This document shows positions 55,177 to 62,557 of a stretch of DNA of 64,000 nt, one piece after another. Both the position numbers and the translations under genes were made by a program. The stretch's first letter is position 1. Each line of letters begins with the position of its first letter. Source of the DNA: JABDJL01 sp047614505 (lineage in GTDB: Bacteria > Pseudomonadota > Gammaproteobacteria > Xanthomonadales > SZUA-36); the NCBI GenBank assembly GCA_047614505.1, contig JBLHGQ010000002.1, positions 14,674-78,673 on the forward strand, written 5' to 3'. Below the pieces are notes generated by a model. That model made no database searches. It saw nothing but the letters and a program-made list of their open reading frames with translations, and was not told the DNA's origin.

Positions 55177-57372
55177 TCAATACATAACCACTTTTTGAGC
55201 AAGTATTTCGGTACGTGCCTTGTTGATATCTTCATCAATCTGTCGGACAATTTCCAGAAATTCCGGTTCATCGCGTAAGGGATCCAATCTTTTATCAAGA
55301 TCCAGAAGCCAACGCTGACGCCAACCTTTGTTATACGCTTGCTGAAGTGCGGCGATGGCCTTATCTTTCTCACCACGAAGCAGGAAAATGCTGGATTCCG
55401 TGTAATAAATTCCAGCATCATCCACACCATTGATTCGAGCCCTGCGCACTGCTTTTTCTGCCTCGGCGAGTCGCTGTGCTGCGCGTTCAGAATCCCCTAA
55501 TAGATCATTTAGAAATGAAGCCATGGTAAGGGAAATCAGTTGGTCGCCATCAAAACCCTGGCTGTCATCCGGGTTGATCGCAAGTTCCATATGATCTCTG
55601 GCAGAAACCAAATCACCCTTCACCATACTGATCAAACCTGTCTGAAAGTGATAAAAACGCTGGAAGGTCTCGGGCAGACTATCAATTGAATCCCCGTACT
55701 GCTCCCGCACCATCCGGTCTGCTTCCTCAATACGTCCGGAAATTAGCATCAGGAAGAAATATTGAACTTTCAAATCGGTATTTTCACTCGCGAGCTCCAG
55801 CCCGGACGCTATCAACTGTTCTGCTCGTTCAAGCTCACCAACACTCAACCAGGCACTTGCCATCGTGCCGATAATAACCGGGCTCTCAGGTTCAATATCG
55901 TAAGATCTTTGTGCATACTCCCAGGACTCTACAAGGTCGCCGTGGGCACCCGCGTATCCTGACAATGTGCGCAGAAGCGTAACCGAATCGGGTCGGATCT
56001 GGATCAGACCATCAAGGATATCTCTTGCAGCTTCATAGTCGCCCTGAACAAAATGGTTTCCGGCGTAATTTATCGCAAGTAATTCATTGAGTGGATCAAT
56101 CGCCATTGCCCGCTGCAATACCTGCCCCTGCTCTGGTATTCGTCCCAGGTCAGCCAATAAACCGCCCAGCCAAAGGTGTGCCGGAACATAATCCTCATTA
56201 AGTAATATTGCCTGTCGCAAGGCAGACTCAGCTGCATCAGTCTGGCCAATTTGCCAGCGTGCCAGGCCCAGTGCAGCAAAAGCCTCGGCAGATTCAGGGT
56301 CGATTGCCAGTGCTTTTTCTATCATCGGTTGAGCACGCTCGATCGCTTTTATCTGAGTAATATTGCCGTACAGGGACAGTAGTACTAACGAATCTGCAAT
56401 GGCGGCATATGCCGGCGCATACTGCGGATCGTGCTCAAGCGCCTTGGCAAACAATTCAATGGCTTTCTGAATTTCCTGAGGTGACCGGCGCCACCAGTGC
56501 AGCCTACCCGTGCGGTATGCTTCAAATGAAGCCAGGTTTCGGGTCCGGCCCGCAGGCTTCTGATTCAGGCCGGCAAAAGAATCTACCAGGGCTTCAGCGA
56601 TCGCACTGGCTACTTCATCCTGGATAGCAAATACATCGTCAAGTTCACGATCGTAAGATTGCGACCAAATGTGATAACCATCTTCGACATTAATCAGCTG
56701 CGCGGTCATCCGGATACGACTTCCGGCGGTGCGAATACTGCCTTCCAGAATGGTCCCGACATTCAAAAGGCGTCCAATGTCCCGGATGTCTTTTTGCGGT
56801 TCGCGAAAAGCGAATGAAGAGGTCCTTGCAGCAACATGCAGACCGTCCACCTGGGCCAGTAAGTTCAATATCTCTTCTGCGATTCCATCTGAAAAATGGA
56901 CCTGATCTCCTTCGGGAGAGAGGTCGGCAAAAGGTAAAACCGCGATTGAATTCTCAGGCGCAGTAAATGTGCGTTTATCAACAAAAGATTGTGCAGTGCT
57001 TTGAGAATCAGACTCAAAAACATTGGAATAGTACTGATACAGTCCCAATCCAAGTCCGCCGGTGCCCACCATCATTACGCTGAAGATAATAAAAGTCTGT
57101 GCTTTGCTGAGTAAGCCGTCGGCAGTTCGCTTAATCCCTCCACCGGTCACATCAAATTGCCAGGCCAGCAGGAACACCACCGGGAATCCAAGAATCAAGG
57201 AAATAACAACAAACGTAGGCAACCATTCCGGCAGGCGAAGAGGTTCGACCGCCGCATCCATCAACTGCAGGACAGCGAACACGGCAACAGCATATGCACC
57301 CATTGTGCGCAACACTTTACGCCGCGACAATTCAGACACTACCGCCGATAAAAACGAATGGCTCTCAGACAT
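55177..57372 (-). CDS. membrane-anchored TolB-like/TPR protein
   Basis: 731 residues. Three hydrophobic segments lie in the first ~125 residues (AYAVAVFAVLQLMDAAVEPL; TFVVISLILGFPVVFLLAWQ; FIIFSVMMVGTGGLGLGLYQ). The TolB-like domain at ~140-260 has the family run SIAVLPFADLSPEGDQVHFS, then GIAEEILNLL and VGTILEGSIRTAGSRIR. The rest is tetratricopeptide repeats. The same architecture often occurs downstream of a DNA-binding or cyclase domain; here the N-terminus is membrane instead. Function unknown, possibly a signalling scaffold. Confidence 0.75.
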   Translation of the reverse strand: MSESHSFLSAVVSELSRRKVLRTMGAYAVAVFAVLQLMDAAVEPLRLPEWLPTFVVISLILGFPVVFLLAWQFDVTGGGIKRTADGLLSKAQTFIIFSVMMVGTGGLGLGLYQYYSNVFESDSQSTAQSFVDKRTFTAPENSIAVLPFADLSPEGDQVHFSDGIAEEILNLLAQVDGLHVAARTSSFAFREPQKDIRDIGRLLNVGTILEGSIRTAGSRIRMTAQLINVEDGYHIWSQSYDRELDDVFAIQDEVASAIAEALVDSFAGLNQKPAGRTRNLASFEAYRTGRLHWWRRSPQEIQKAIELFAKALEHDPQYAPAYAAIADSLVLLSLYGNITQIKAIERAQPMIEKALAIDPESAEAFAALGLARWQIGQTDAAESALRQAILLNEDYVPAHLWLGGLLADLGRIPEQGQVLQRAMAIDPLNELLAINYAGNHFVQGDYEAARDILDGLIQIRPDSVTLLRTLSGYAGAHGDLVESWEYAQRSYDIEPESPVIIGTMASAWLSVGELERAEQLIASGLELASENTDLKVQYFFLMLISGRIEEADRMVREQYGDSIDSLPETFQRFYHFQTGLISMVKGDLVSARDHMELAINPDDSQGFDGDQLISLTMASFLNDLLGDSERAAQRLAEAEKAVRRARINGVDDAGIYYTESSIFLLRGEKDKAIAALQQAYNKGWRQRWLLDLDKRLDPLRDEPEFLEIVRQIDEDINKARTEILAQKVVMY

Positions 57373-57786
57373 CGATTTCCTGCAGATCCTTTTTTAGCCG
57401 GATATCGTTTCCAGCTTTCATTAATATATCCAATTCCCGTGCCAAGATGTGCATTGTTAGCAGGTACTCGAGCTATAGACGTTGTCAGGTCTCATTTAGT
57501 TTCTACAAGAGTACCAGACTGAGATGAAGCGAAGTAAAAAGTGGTTGAATTCGCAATAATTCGGTGAAATCACCACTTGGACAGGCATTTTAGTCAAATT
57601 TTTCCCTAAGGAACCTCTGATTTATTCTGGGCAAAGTAGATTGCGATTCAAAATGTTCATGTTCAAGGCGCGAGTCGCAGGTAATAGCTGGCTATTGCCA
57701 AGATTTGCAACATAGAAGCTGGACATTTTGGACGCAAGATACGAGTTCATGAATATATCAGGGGTTCCCTTACTTTATTACTTTTA
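57373..57786. other. intergenic region with the second repeat copy
   Basis: 414 bp without a protein gene. Besides the 163-bp repeat it holds a 7-bp inverted repeat AAGTGGT/ACCACTT at 57539-57578 without a T run. Nothing else is recognisable. Confidence 0.6.
57608..57770. repeat. 163-bp near-palindromic dispersed repeat, copy 2
   Basis: Reverse complement of the element at 18618-18780, same length, about 16 differences. Termini are AAGGAACCTCTGAT and ATCAGGGGTTCCCT, so each end has one change from the consensus, and the central AATAGC-TG-GCTATT is kept. TA is present next to both ends. It lies 16 bp beyond the P-II gene stop, where it might serve as that gene's transcript end. Confidence 0.8.
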
Positions 57787-58125
57787 TCAAAGCGCCTCGT
57801 TACCCTGCTCGCCTGTGCGAATTCGAAGCGCGTGCTCAAGGTCGTGAACAAATATCTTCCCATCACCGATTCGCCCTGACATGGCGGATTCAGCAATCGC
57901 ATCAACAACCGCTTCAACCCTGTCGGCGGGCACTGCAATTTCCAGCTTTAATTTGGGTAGAAAATCAACGACGTATTCTGCACCCCGATACAGTTCAGTA
58001 TGTCCTTTTTGTCGCCCAAAACCTCTCACTTCAGTGACAGTCATGCCCTGAACTCCAGCCTCGGCCAGAGCATCCCGAACATCATCCAGTTTAAATGGCT
58101 TGATGATCGCGGTTATCATCTTCAC
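57787..58125 (-). CDS. nitrogen regulatory protein P-II
   Basis: 112 residues from GTG 58125, preceded by GGGAG at an 8-nt spacing; this start places the uridylylation-site tyrosine at position 51 (HTELYRGAEY), as in all P-II proteins, whereas ATG 58140 would add five residues. The B and C loops (SGRIGDGKIFVHDLEHALRI, then RTGE) are intact. It senses 2-oxoglutarate and ATP/ADP and controls nitrogen enzymes or AmtB. The sequence could be GlnB or GlnK; no amtB is downstream. Confidence 0.93.
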   Translation of the reverse strand: MKMITAIIKPFKLDDVRDALAEAGVQGMTVTEVRGFGRQKGHTELYRGAEYVVDFLPKLKLEIAVPADRVEAVVDAIAESAMSGRIGDGKIFVHDLEHALRIRTGEQGNEAL

Positions 58126-58194
58126 ATTAAGCACTCCCATGCAGTTTCATGTGTGACTTTAATGCGCCCCCTGCCGGGCCGCAATGGAATAATT

Positions 58195-58440
58195 ATGATT
58201 GACCTTGGAAAAATTGATGACATCGTTAACCGCCTGAGTGATTCTCTGCCACCAGCGGCAAGCCGTTTACGCGAAGACATGGAGGCGCAGTTTCGATCCG
58301 TTCTGAAATCCGCATTTCAAAAAATGGATCTGGTTAGCCGCGAAGAGTTTGATATTCAGAAATCTGTTCTGGAGAGAACTCAGGCAAAGCTCGAGATGCT
58401 AGAGCGGCAGCTTGGCGAGCTCGAGATTTCTGGTCGCTAA
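58195..58440 (+). CDS. ubiK: ubiquinone biosynthesis accessory factor UbiK
   Basis: 81 residues from ATG 58195. The short N-terminal segment MIDLGKIDDIVNRLSDSLPP and the C-terminal coiled coil (LERTQAKLEMLERQLGELE) identify the UbiK/BMFP family (formerly YqiC). It binds UbiJ and lipids and helps the aerobic ubiquinone pathway. In related genomes comM commonly lies next to it; here about 4.1 kb separates the two. Confidence 0.92.
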   Translation: MIDLGKIDDIVNRLSDSLPPAASRLREDMEAQFRSVLKSAFQKMDLVSREEFDIQKSVLERTQAKLEMLERQLGELEISGR

Positions 58441-58451
58441 GGCTGCTGCTT

Positions 58452-60749
58452 CTACAACCATTTGATGATGGTCGCAAAGAGATTTTCGAGTTCGACGGGC
58501 TTGGCGACGAAGTCATTCATACCAGCCTCTGTGCACAGTCTGCGATCTTCCGCGAAAATATTGGCGGTCATCGCGATGATTGAAATATCTCCGCCATTGG
58601 AGTTTGAAGCATCCATGGAACGGATCAGGCGTGTCGCCTCCAGGCCATCCATCTCAGGCATCTGGACGTCCATCAAGACAAGCTCATACGTATTGGTACG
58701 AACCATTTCTACGGCATCCCTGCCGTTTTCCGCAACATCCACAGCCAGACCCACACCAATTAAGAGCGCCGAAGCCACTTCAAGATTGAGTAAATTGTCT
58801 TCTACCAATAAAATACGCTTACCAGAATAATGTGTTCGCAGCTCCGTTTCAAAATTCTCCACGCGGGTTGGTAGTGCGTCCGGCTGAACCCCCTGGCCAC
58901 GGCAGAGTCGGGCGGTAAACCAGAATGTGCTGCCCTGGCCCGGTTCGCTCTGTACACCGACTTCGCCCCCCATCAAAATCACCAACCGCCGGGTGATGGC
59001 AAGGCCCAGACCCGAACCACCGTATTCTCGCGTGGTGGAGGTGTCGGCTTGTTCAAAAGCATCAAACACTCCAGGCAATACGTCCGGATCGATACCGATG
59101 CCGGTGTCCTGCACTTCGAATCGTACCAGGAGCCAGTCATCTTGCTCGCTCAGTATTCTGCTACGCATGACGATGCTTCCCTGGTGGGTAAACTTGACGG
59201 CATTGTGAGCGTAGTTCAGCAATGCCTGACGTAGGCGTGTCAGATCACCCAGGAGCCAGGCCGATTGATCCTTAGATTCCACTTCAAGCGTCAATCCCTT
59301 GTCTTTGACCTCCTCTTTCAACAGCACTTGAACGTGACTGAATATTTCGTCCAAATAAAAATCTGACGGTGCCATGCTCAGCTTTCCAGCCTCAATCCTG
59401 GACAGATCCAATACGTCATTAATGATCGACAGCAGGTGCCCGGCTGAAGAGTCGATCATGGACAAATGACGTTTTTGCTCCGGCGTAGGACCTGCGCGCT
59501 GTAACAAGTGAGTGATCCCGATGATGGCGTTCATGGGGGTGCGGATTTCGTGGCTCATGTTGGCCAGGAATGCACTCTTAGCCTGGCTGGCAGATTCAGC
59601 ATTTAATTTGGACTGTGCCAGTTCGCGGTTCAGCCTGCGAACACGTTTGGCAGATGAGGCAATGCCAGTAATACTCAGTAATGACAAAATTACACCAGCC
59701 ATCAAGAGATAAAGGGTTTTCTGCTGGGTGGTGATTTTCTCAGTTTTTTCTGCCAGAGAGACTCCCTGTCCCGTAATAATCTCGTACTGCTCATTAATGC
59801 GATTTGTCTGGGTGGTAATCAACGTGTTTTGCTGATCGATATTTGTTTGCTGATCCGTCAATATGACTGCCCTGTTATCGATTTCCGCCATCTGGGTGGT
59901 CAATTCACCCTCGCGTTCGGCGAGTAAATCCTTTTGACGGGACAAGTCTTTTTCTTGCTGTTCCGATGCGGTCTTTAATCTTTGATATGCCTGTTCGGTT
60001 TGTTCAATTTTTGTTTCGCTTTTGACGAGTTCGCTTCGCGCAGTACCCAAGATGCTTTCCAGGTTGGAAATACTGCTGGAAAGATTGCCGGATTGAACTC
60101 CAAGCGCCTGTTGCTCCGCCTGTAATCGAATAATTCGTGCCTCTTGTTCCCGAATGGAAACCTGGGATTCGAGGTACAGTTTGGCCACATCCACCTCTGT
60201 GCCACCCAACAGGATAATATCCGGATCAATACCCAAATTCTGATTGATAACATTAGCCTTATTCAGCTCGAACGCCAAAGTCTCATTTGGTGTGTCATAG
60301 ATATTCAGCATGATCAGTCGCTTGTTCTGCATGCCGAACGACACTAGCAGTATATTTTTGCCTTCAATTCTGTTGAACACGGAGCCCAGTTGGTCCATAA
60401 ACTCCCGGGCCAGATAAACCACATGTGTCCCCTCCGGTATTTCTCCCGAGCTGGAGTAGCTGACGTGAAAGGCTTGTTCATGCAACCGGCGTGATTTTGT
60501 CAATGCATCAAGCTTGAGAAACACTTCGCGATCGGGGCCAATCACATGGATTTTATAAACGTTGATATTTGCGTGATTAGCCCACTGAACATGCTGGGCC
60601 AATTCAAGAACAAAGGCAGAAATTACATCATTTTTGGTAGGAGTCTGGCTCAGCGCTGGCCCTGTCAGCAGGGTAATAAAAGCAATTGAAAATAATAAAC
60701 TCCTTCGGAGTGTGGAAAAATTATTTACAATTCTCACGGCTTGATTCAA
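58452..60749 (-). CDS. hybrid histidine kinase with N-terminal YfiR-like (DUF4154) domain
   Basis: 765 residues, TTG start (GTG 60737 also possible). A signal peptide (to ~34) precedes a periplasmic YfiR/DUF4154-type domain at ~38-195 (VHVIGPDREVF-like pattern, then GKNILLVSFGMQNKRLIMLN), a long coiled coil at ~197-345 and one membrane helix at ~346-366. The cytoplasmic kinase follows: HisKA with His400 in NMSHEIRTPMN, ATPase with N516, DTGIGI at ~548 and GGSGLGLA at ~577, and a receiver with Asp694 in VLMDVQMPEMDG. YfiR is normally a separate periplasmic repressor of a diguanylate cyclase; here it appears built into the sensor. Divergent from the outer-membrane barrel gene. Confidence 0.88.
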   Translation of the reverse strand: MNQAVRIVNNFSTLRRSLLFSIAFITLLTGPALSQTPTKNDVISAFVLELAQHVQWANHANINVYKIHVIGPDREVFLKLDALTKSRRLHEQAFHVSYSSSGEIPEGTHVVYLAREFMDQLGSVFNRIEGKNILLVSFGMQNKRLIMLNIYDTPNETLAFELNKANVINQNLGIDPDIILLGGTEVDVAKLYLESQVSIREQEARIIRLQAEQQALGVQSGNLSSSISNLESILGTARSELVKSETKIEQTEQAYQRLKTASEQQEKDLSRQKDLLAEREGELTTQMAEIDNRAVILTDQQTNIDQQNTLITTQTNRINEQYEIITGQGVSLAEKTEKITTQQKTLYLLMAGVILSLLSITGIASSAKRVRRLNRELAQSKLNAESASQAKSAFLANMSHEIRTPMNAIIGITHLLQRAGPTPEQKRHLSMIDSSAGHLLSIINDVLDLSRIEAGKLSMAPSDFYLDEIFSHVQVLLKEEVKDKGLTLEVESKDQSAWLLGDLTRLRQALLNYAHNAVKFTHQGSIVMRSRILSEQDDWLLVRFEVQDTGIGIDPDVLPGVFDAFEQADTSTTREYGGSGLGLAITRRLVILMGGEVGVQSEPGQGSTFWFTARLCRGQGVQPDALPTRVENFETELRTHYSGKRILLVEDNLLNLEVASALLIGVGLAVDVAENGRDAVEMVRTNTYELVLMDVQMPEMDGLEATRLIRSMDASNSNGGDISIIAMTANIFAEDRRLCTEAGMNDFVAKPVELENLFATIIKWL

Positions 60750-61264
60750 TCCATCAGTTCACTGTTGGAGTCGACAGCCGGCAAAATGCATCGTGGTATT
60801 TTCTAGTAACTTGACTATAAAAATCACTTTATCTCTTTTATTGTAATTTTGATCATAGTGTATTATGTAAATTTAATATTATAATACTTGTTTAGTTTTC
60901 TGCAAATTTATGTTTAATATTTTCAGTATTGACTTTTTGTTATAGTAGGATAATTGTAATATTTAGGAGAGTTGGCAGGTTGTTCATGGCTGATCGGGTT
61001 ACCAATTGGTTGAACTGCCCATTGCAATCATTACCCAGAACCAGATAACCGAAAGGGCAAGCACTTAATCAGTGCGAGTTTTAAAAACTTGTGTTCATTT
61101 AGCCTATACTTTTATAGTAATGCTTCGGGCTGGACCTAGCCACAATGTCGTCGAATGACGTCGATGTTCTTGCCTGGATGGTTGCAATATTATATATTTA
61201 TGTGATTCGGGCTAATCACAATCAATGTATTTATTATTGACTTGCAGATGGAAAAAGAAGGTGC
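60750..61264. other. AT-rich divergent spacer with long leader
   Basis: 515 bp without a gene; 60800-60960 is markedly richer in A and T than its surroundings (for example runs around TTTAATATTATAATAC). It must hold promoters for the hybrid kinase and the barrel protein. From ~60970 on it becomes more balanced and shows possible RNA pairings: GGCAG/CTGCC near 60974-61020 and GCACT/AGTGC near 61061-61075. This may be a structured 5' leader of the barrel gene. Confidence 0.5.
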
Positions 61265-62347
61265 GTGGTGTTATTAAACCGACAATTCGTAGAGCGTGGA
61301 TCACTGGTAGTTATCTTGTTTCTTCTCTGGGTGGTTCCCGCCCCGTCTCGCGCGCAAACATCGCCAACGGATATGACAGATATGAGCTTAAGCGAGCTTA
61401 TGTCGGTTCGTTTTACGAACGAATCAAACCCTGAACGCCAGCGTTGGGGTATCGGCTATCACTATAGTCAGGTCTTGTTTGAAGGTTACCGCGACGAACG
61501 TAACTCAATTTCATTGAGTGCATTGCTCGGACCTCCCAATGGTGAGACGTTTCCAATCCTTCAGACACGCATCAAGCAGCAGGCACATATCTTTAGTTTC
61601 ACCTACAACCTGACCAGTTCGATCAGAATCAATGTTCTGGCGCCGTACATTCGCCAGTCGACAGAGCATATAAGTGTTGTGCCCGGATTTTCCGAATTCA
61701 CCATTCCCTCAAGCGGTGCCGGGGATGCCGCCTTTATAGTGTCCAGTTCACTTGCGGAGGGTGTGAATAAAGGCTGGATTATCTCCGGAGGGTTGAGCGT
61801 TCCAACGGGTTCGATCACGGAAAAGGGACATACACCGGCCGGTCCTGGTAGCCAGCTTCCATATACTATGCAACTGGGTTCGGGAACCTGGGACATTCCC
61901 GTGAGTTTTACCTACCACAGCCACTTGCAAGCTTGGAATTGGGGCGGACAAGTGCTTGGACAACTGCGGACCGGGCAAAATGATCGCGGTTATCGACTTG
62001 GGCACCAATTGCTGGTATCCCTCTGGACCGAGAAGCAGCTGCTCAAACGGTTGGCTGCTTCTGTCAAACTGACGGGTCAACAATGGGGGCGAATCAAGGG
62101 AAACGATAAAAACTTTCCCGGGCCTATCTACCCTACACCGGTAGCCGATCCGGATGCCTTTGGCGGGACCAAAGTGAACTTGATATTCGGTTTGAGGACA
62201 TCGTCTTCGAAAGATATGAGTTCGTCGTCTGCCCTGCGTGGCCAGACGTTTGGTCTGGAGCTTGGTTTTCCGGTTTACCAGTCTCTCAATGGTCCCCAGC
62301 CAGAGGAAGATTACCGCCTCAATCTGAGCTGGACTCTTTCGCGTTAG
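61265..62347 (+). CDS. outer-membrane beta-barrel protein of unknown function
   Basis: 360 residues, GTG start with AAGAAGG shortly upstream. A signal peptide (SLVVILFLLWVVPAPSRAQ) is followed by MTDMSLSELMSVRFT, which resembles the short conserved stretch before the plug in many TonB-dependent receptors, but no plug domain follows. The remainder is a run of amphipathic strands (WGIGYHYSQVLFEGYRDE through LNLSWTLSR) consistent with a ~12-14 strand barrel, near to phenol-degradation MetA-like transport barrels. The substrate is unknown. It is divergent from the YfiR-type kinase and may act as its outer-membrane partner. Confidence 0.65.
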   Translation: MVLLNRQFVERGSLVVILFLLWVVPAPSRAQTSPTDMTDMSLSELMSVRFTNESNPERQRWGIGYHYSQVLFEGYRDERNSISLSALLGPPNGETFPILQTRIKQQAHIFSFTYNLTSSIRINVLAPYIRQSTEHISVVPGFSEFTIPSSGAGDAAFIVSSSLAEGVNKGWIISGGLSVPTGSITEKGHTPAGPGSQLPYTMQLGSGTWDIPVSFTYHSHLQAWNWGGQVLGQLRTGQNDRGYRLGHQLLVSLWTEKQLLKRLAASVKLTGQQWGRIKGNDKNFPGPIYPTPVADPDAFGGTKVNLIFGLRTSSSKDMSSSSALRGQTFGLELGFPVYQSLNGPQPEEDYRLNLSWTLSR

Positions 62348-62557
62348 AATTTTCTTTTATGGACTGACATCACGCGCGCATCAGTACCCGATAATTTCCC
62401 TGTAAGTTTCTATCTTGAGCACAGAGGCCAGGGGATTTAGCAAATTCTCTGACCTGCTTTACTCCAAATACCCTACTTTTTCCGAGGAAGTTATCGAATG
62501 AATTAGCGCTGCCAAAGGCACAAGATTCATGGAGCAAATTATTTCGGGAGAATAACG

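Noticed and set aside
57539..57578. AAGTGGT/ACCACTT inverted repeat as a terminator
   Set aside because: The loop is long and no T run follows on either strand; likely chance.
60970..61160. Possible cyclic-di-GMP riboswitch in the barrel-gene leader
   Set aside because: GGGTTACC and AGGGCAAGCAC occur, recalling GEMM-I pieces, but in the wrong order and without the GACGCAAAGC core.
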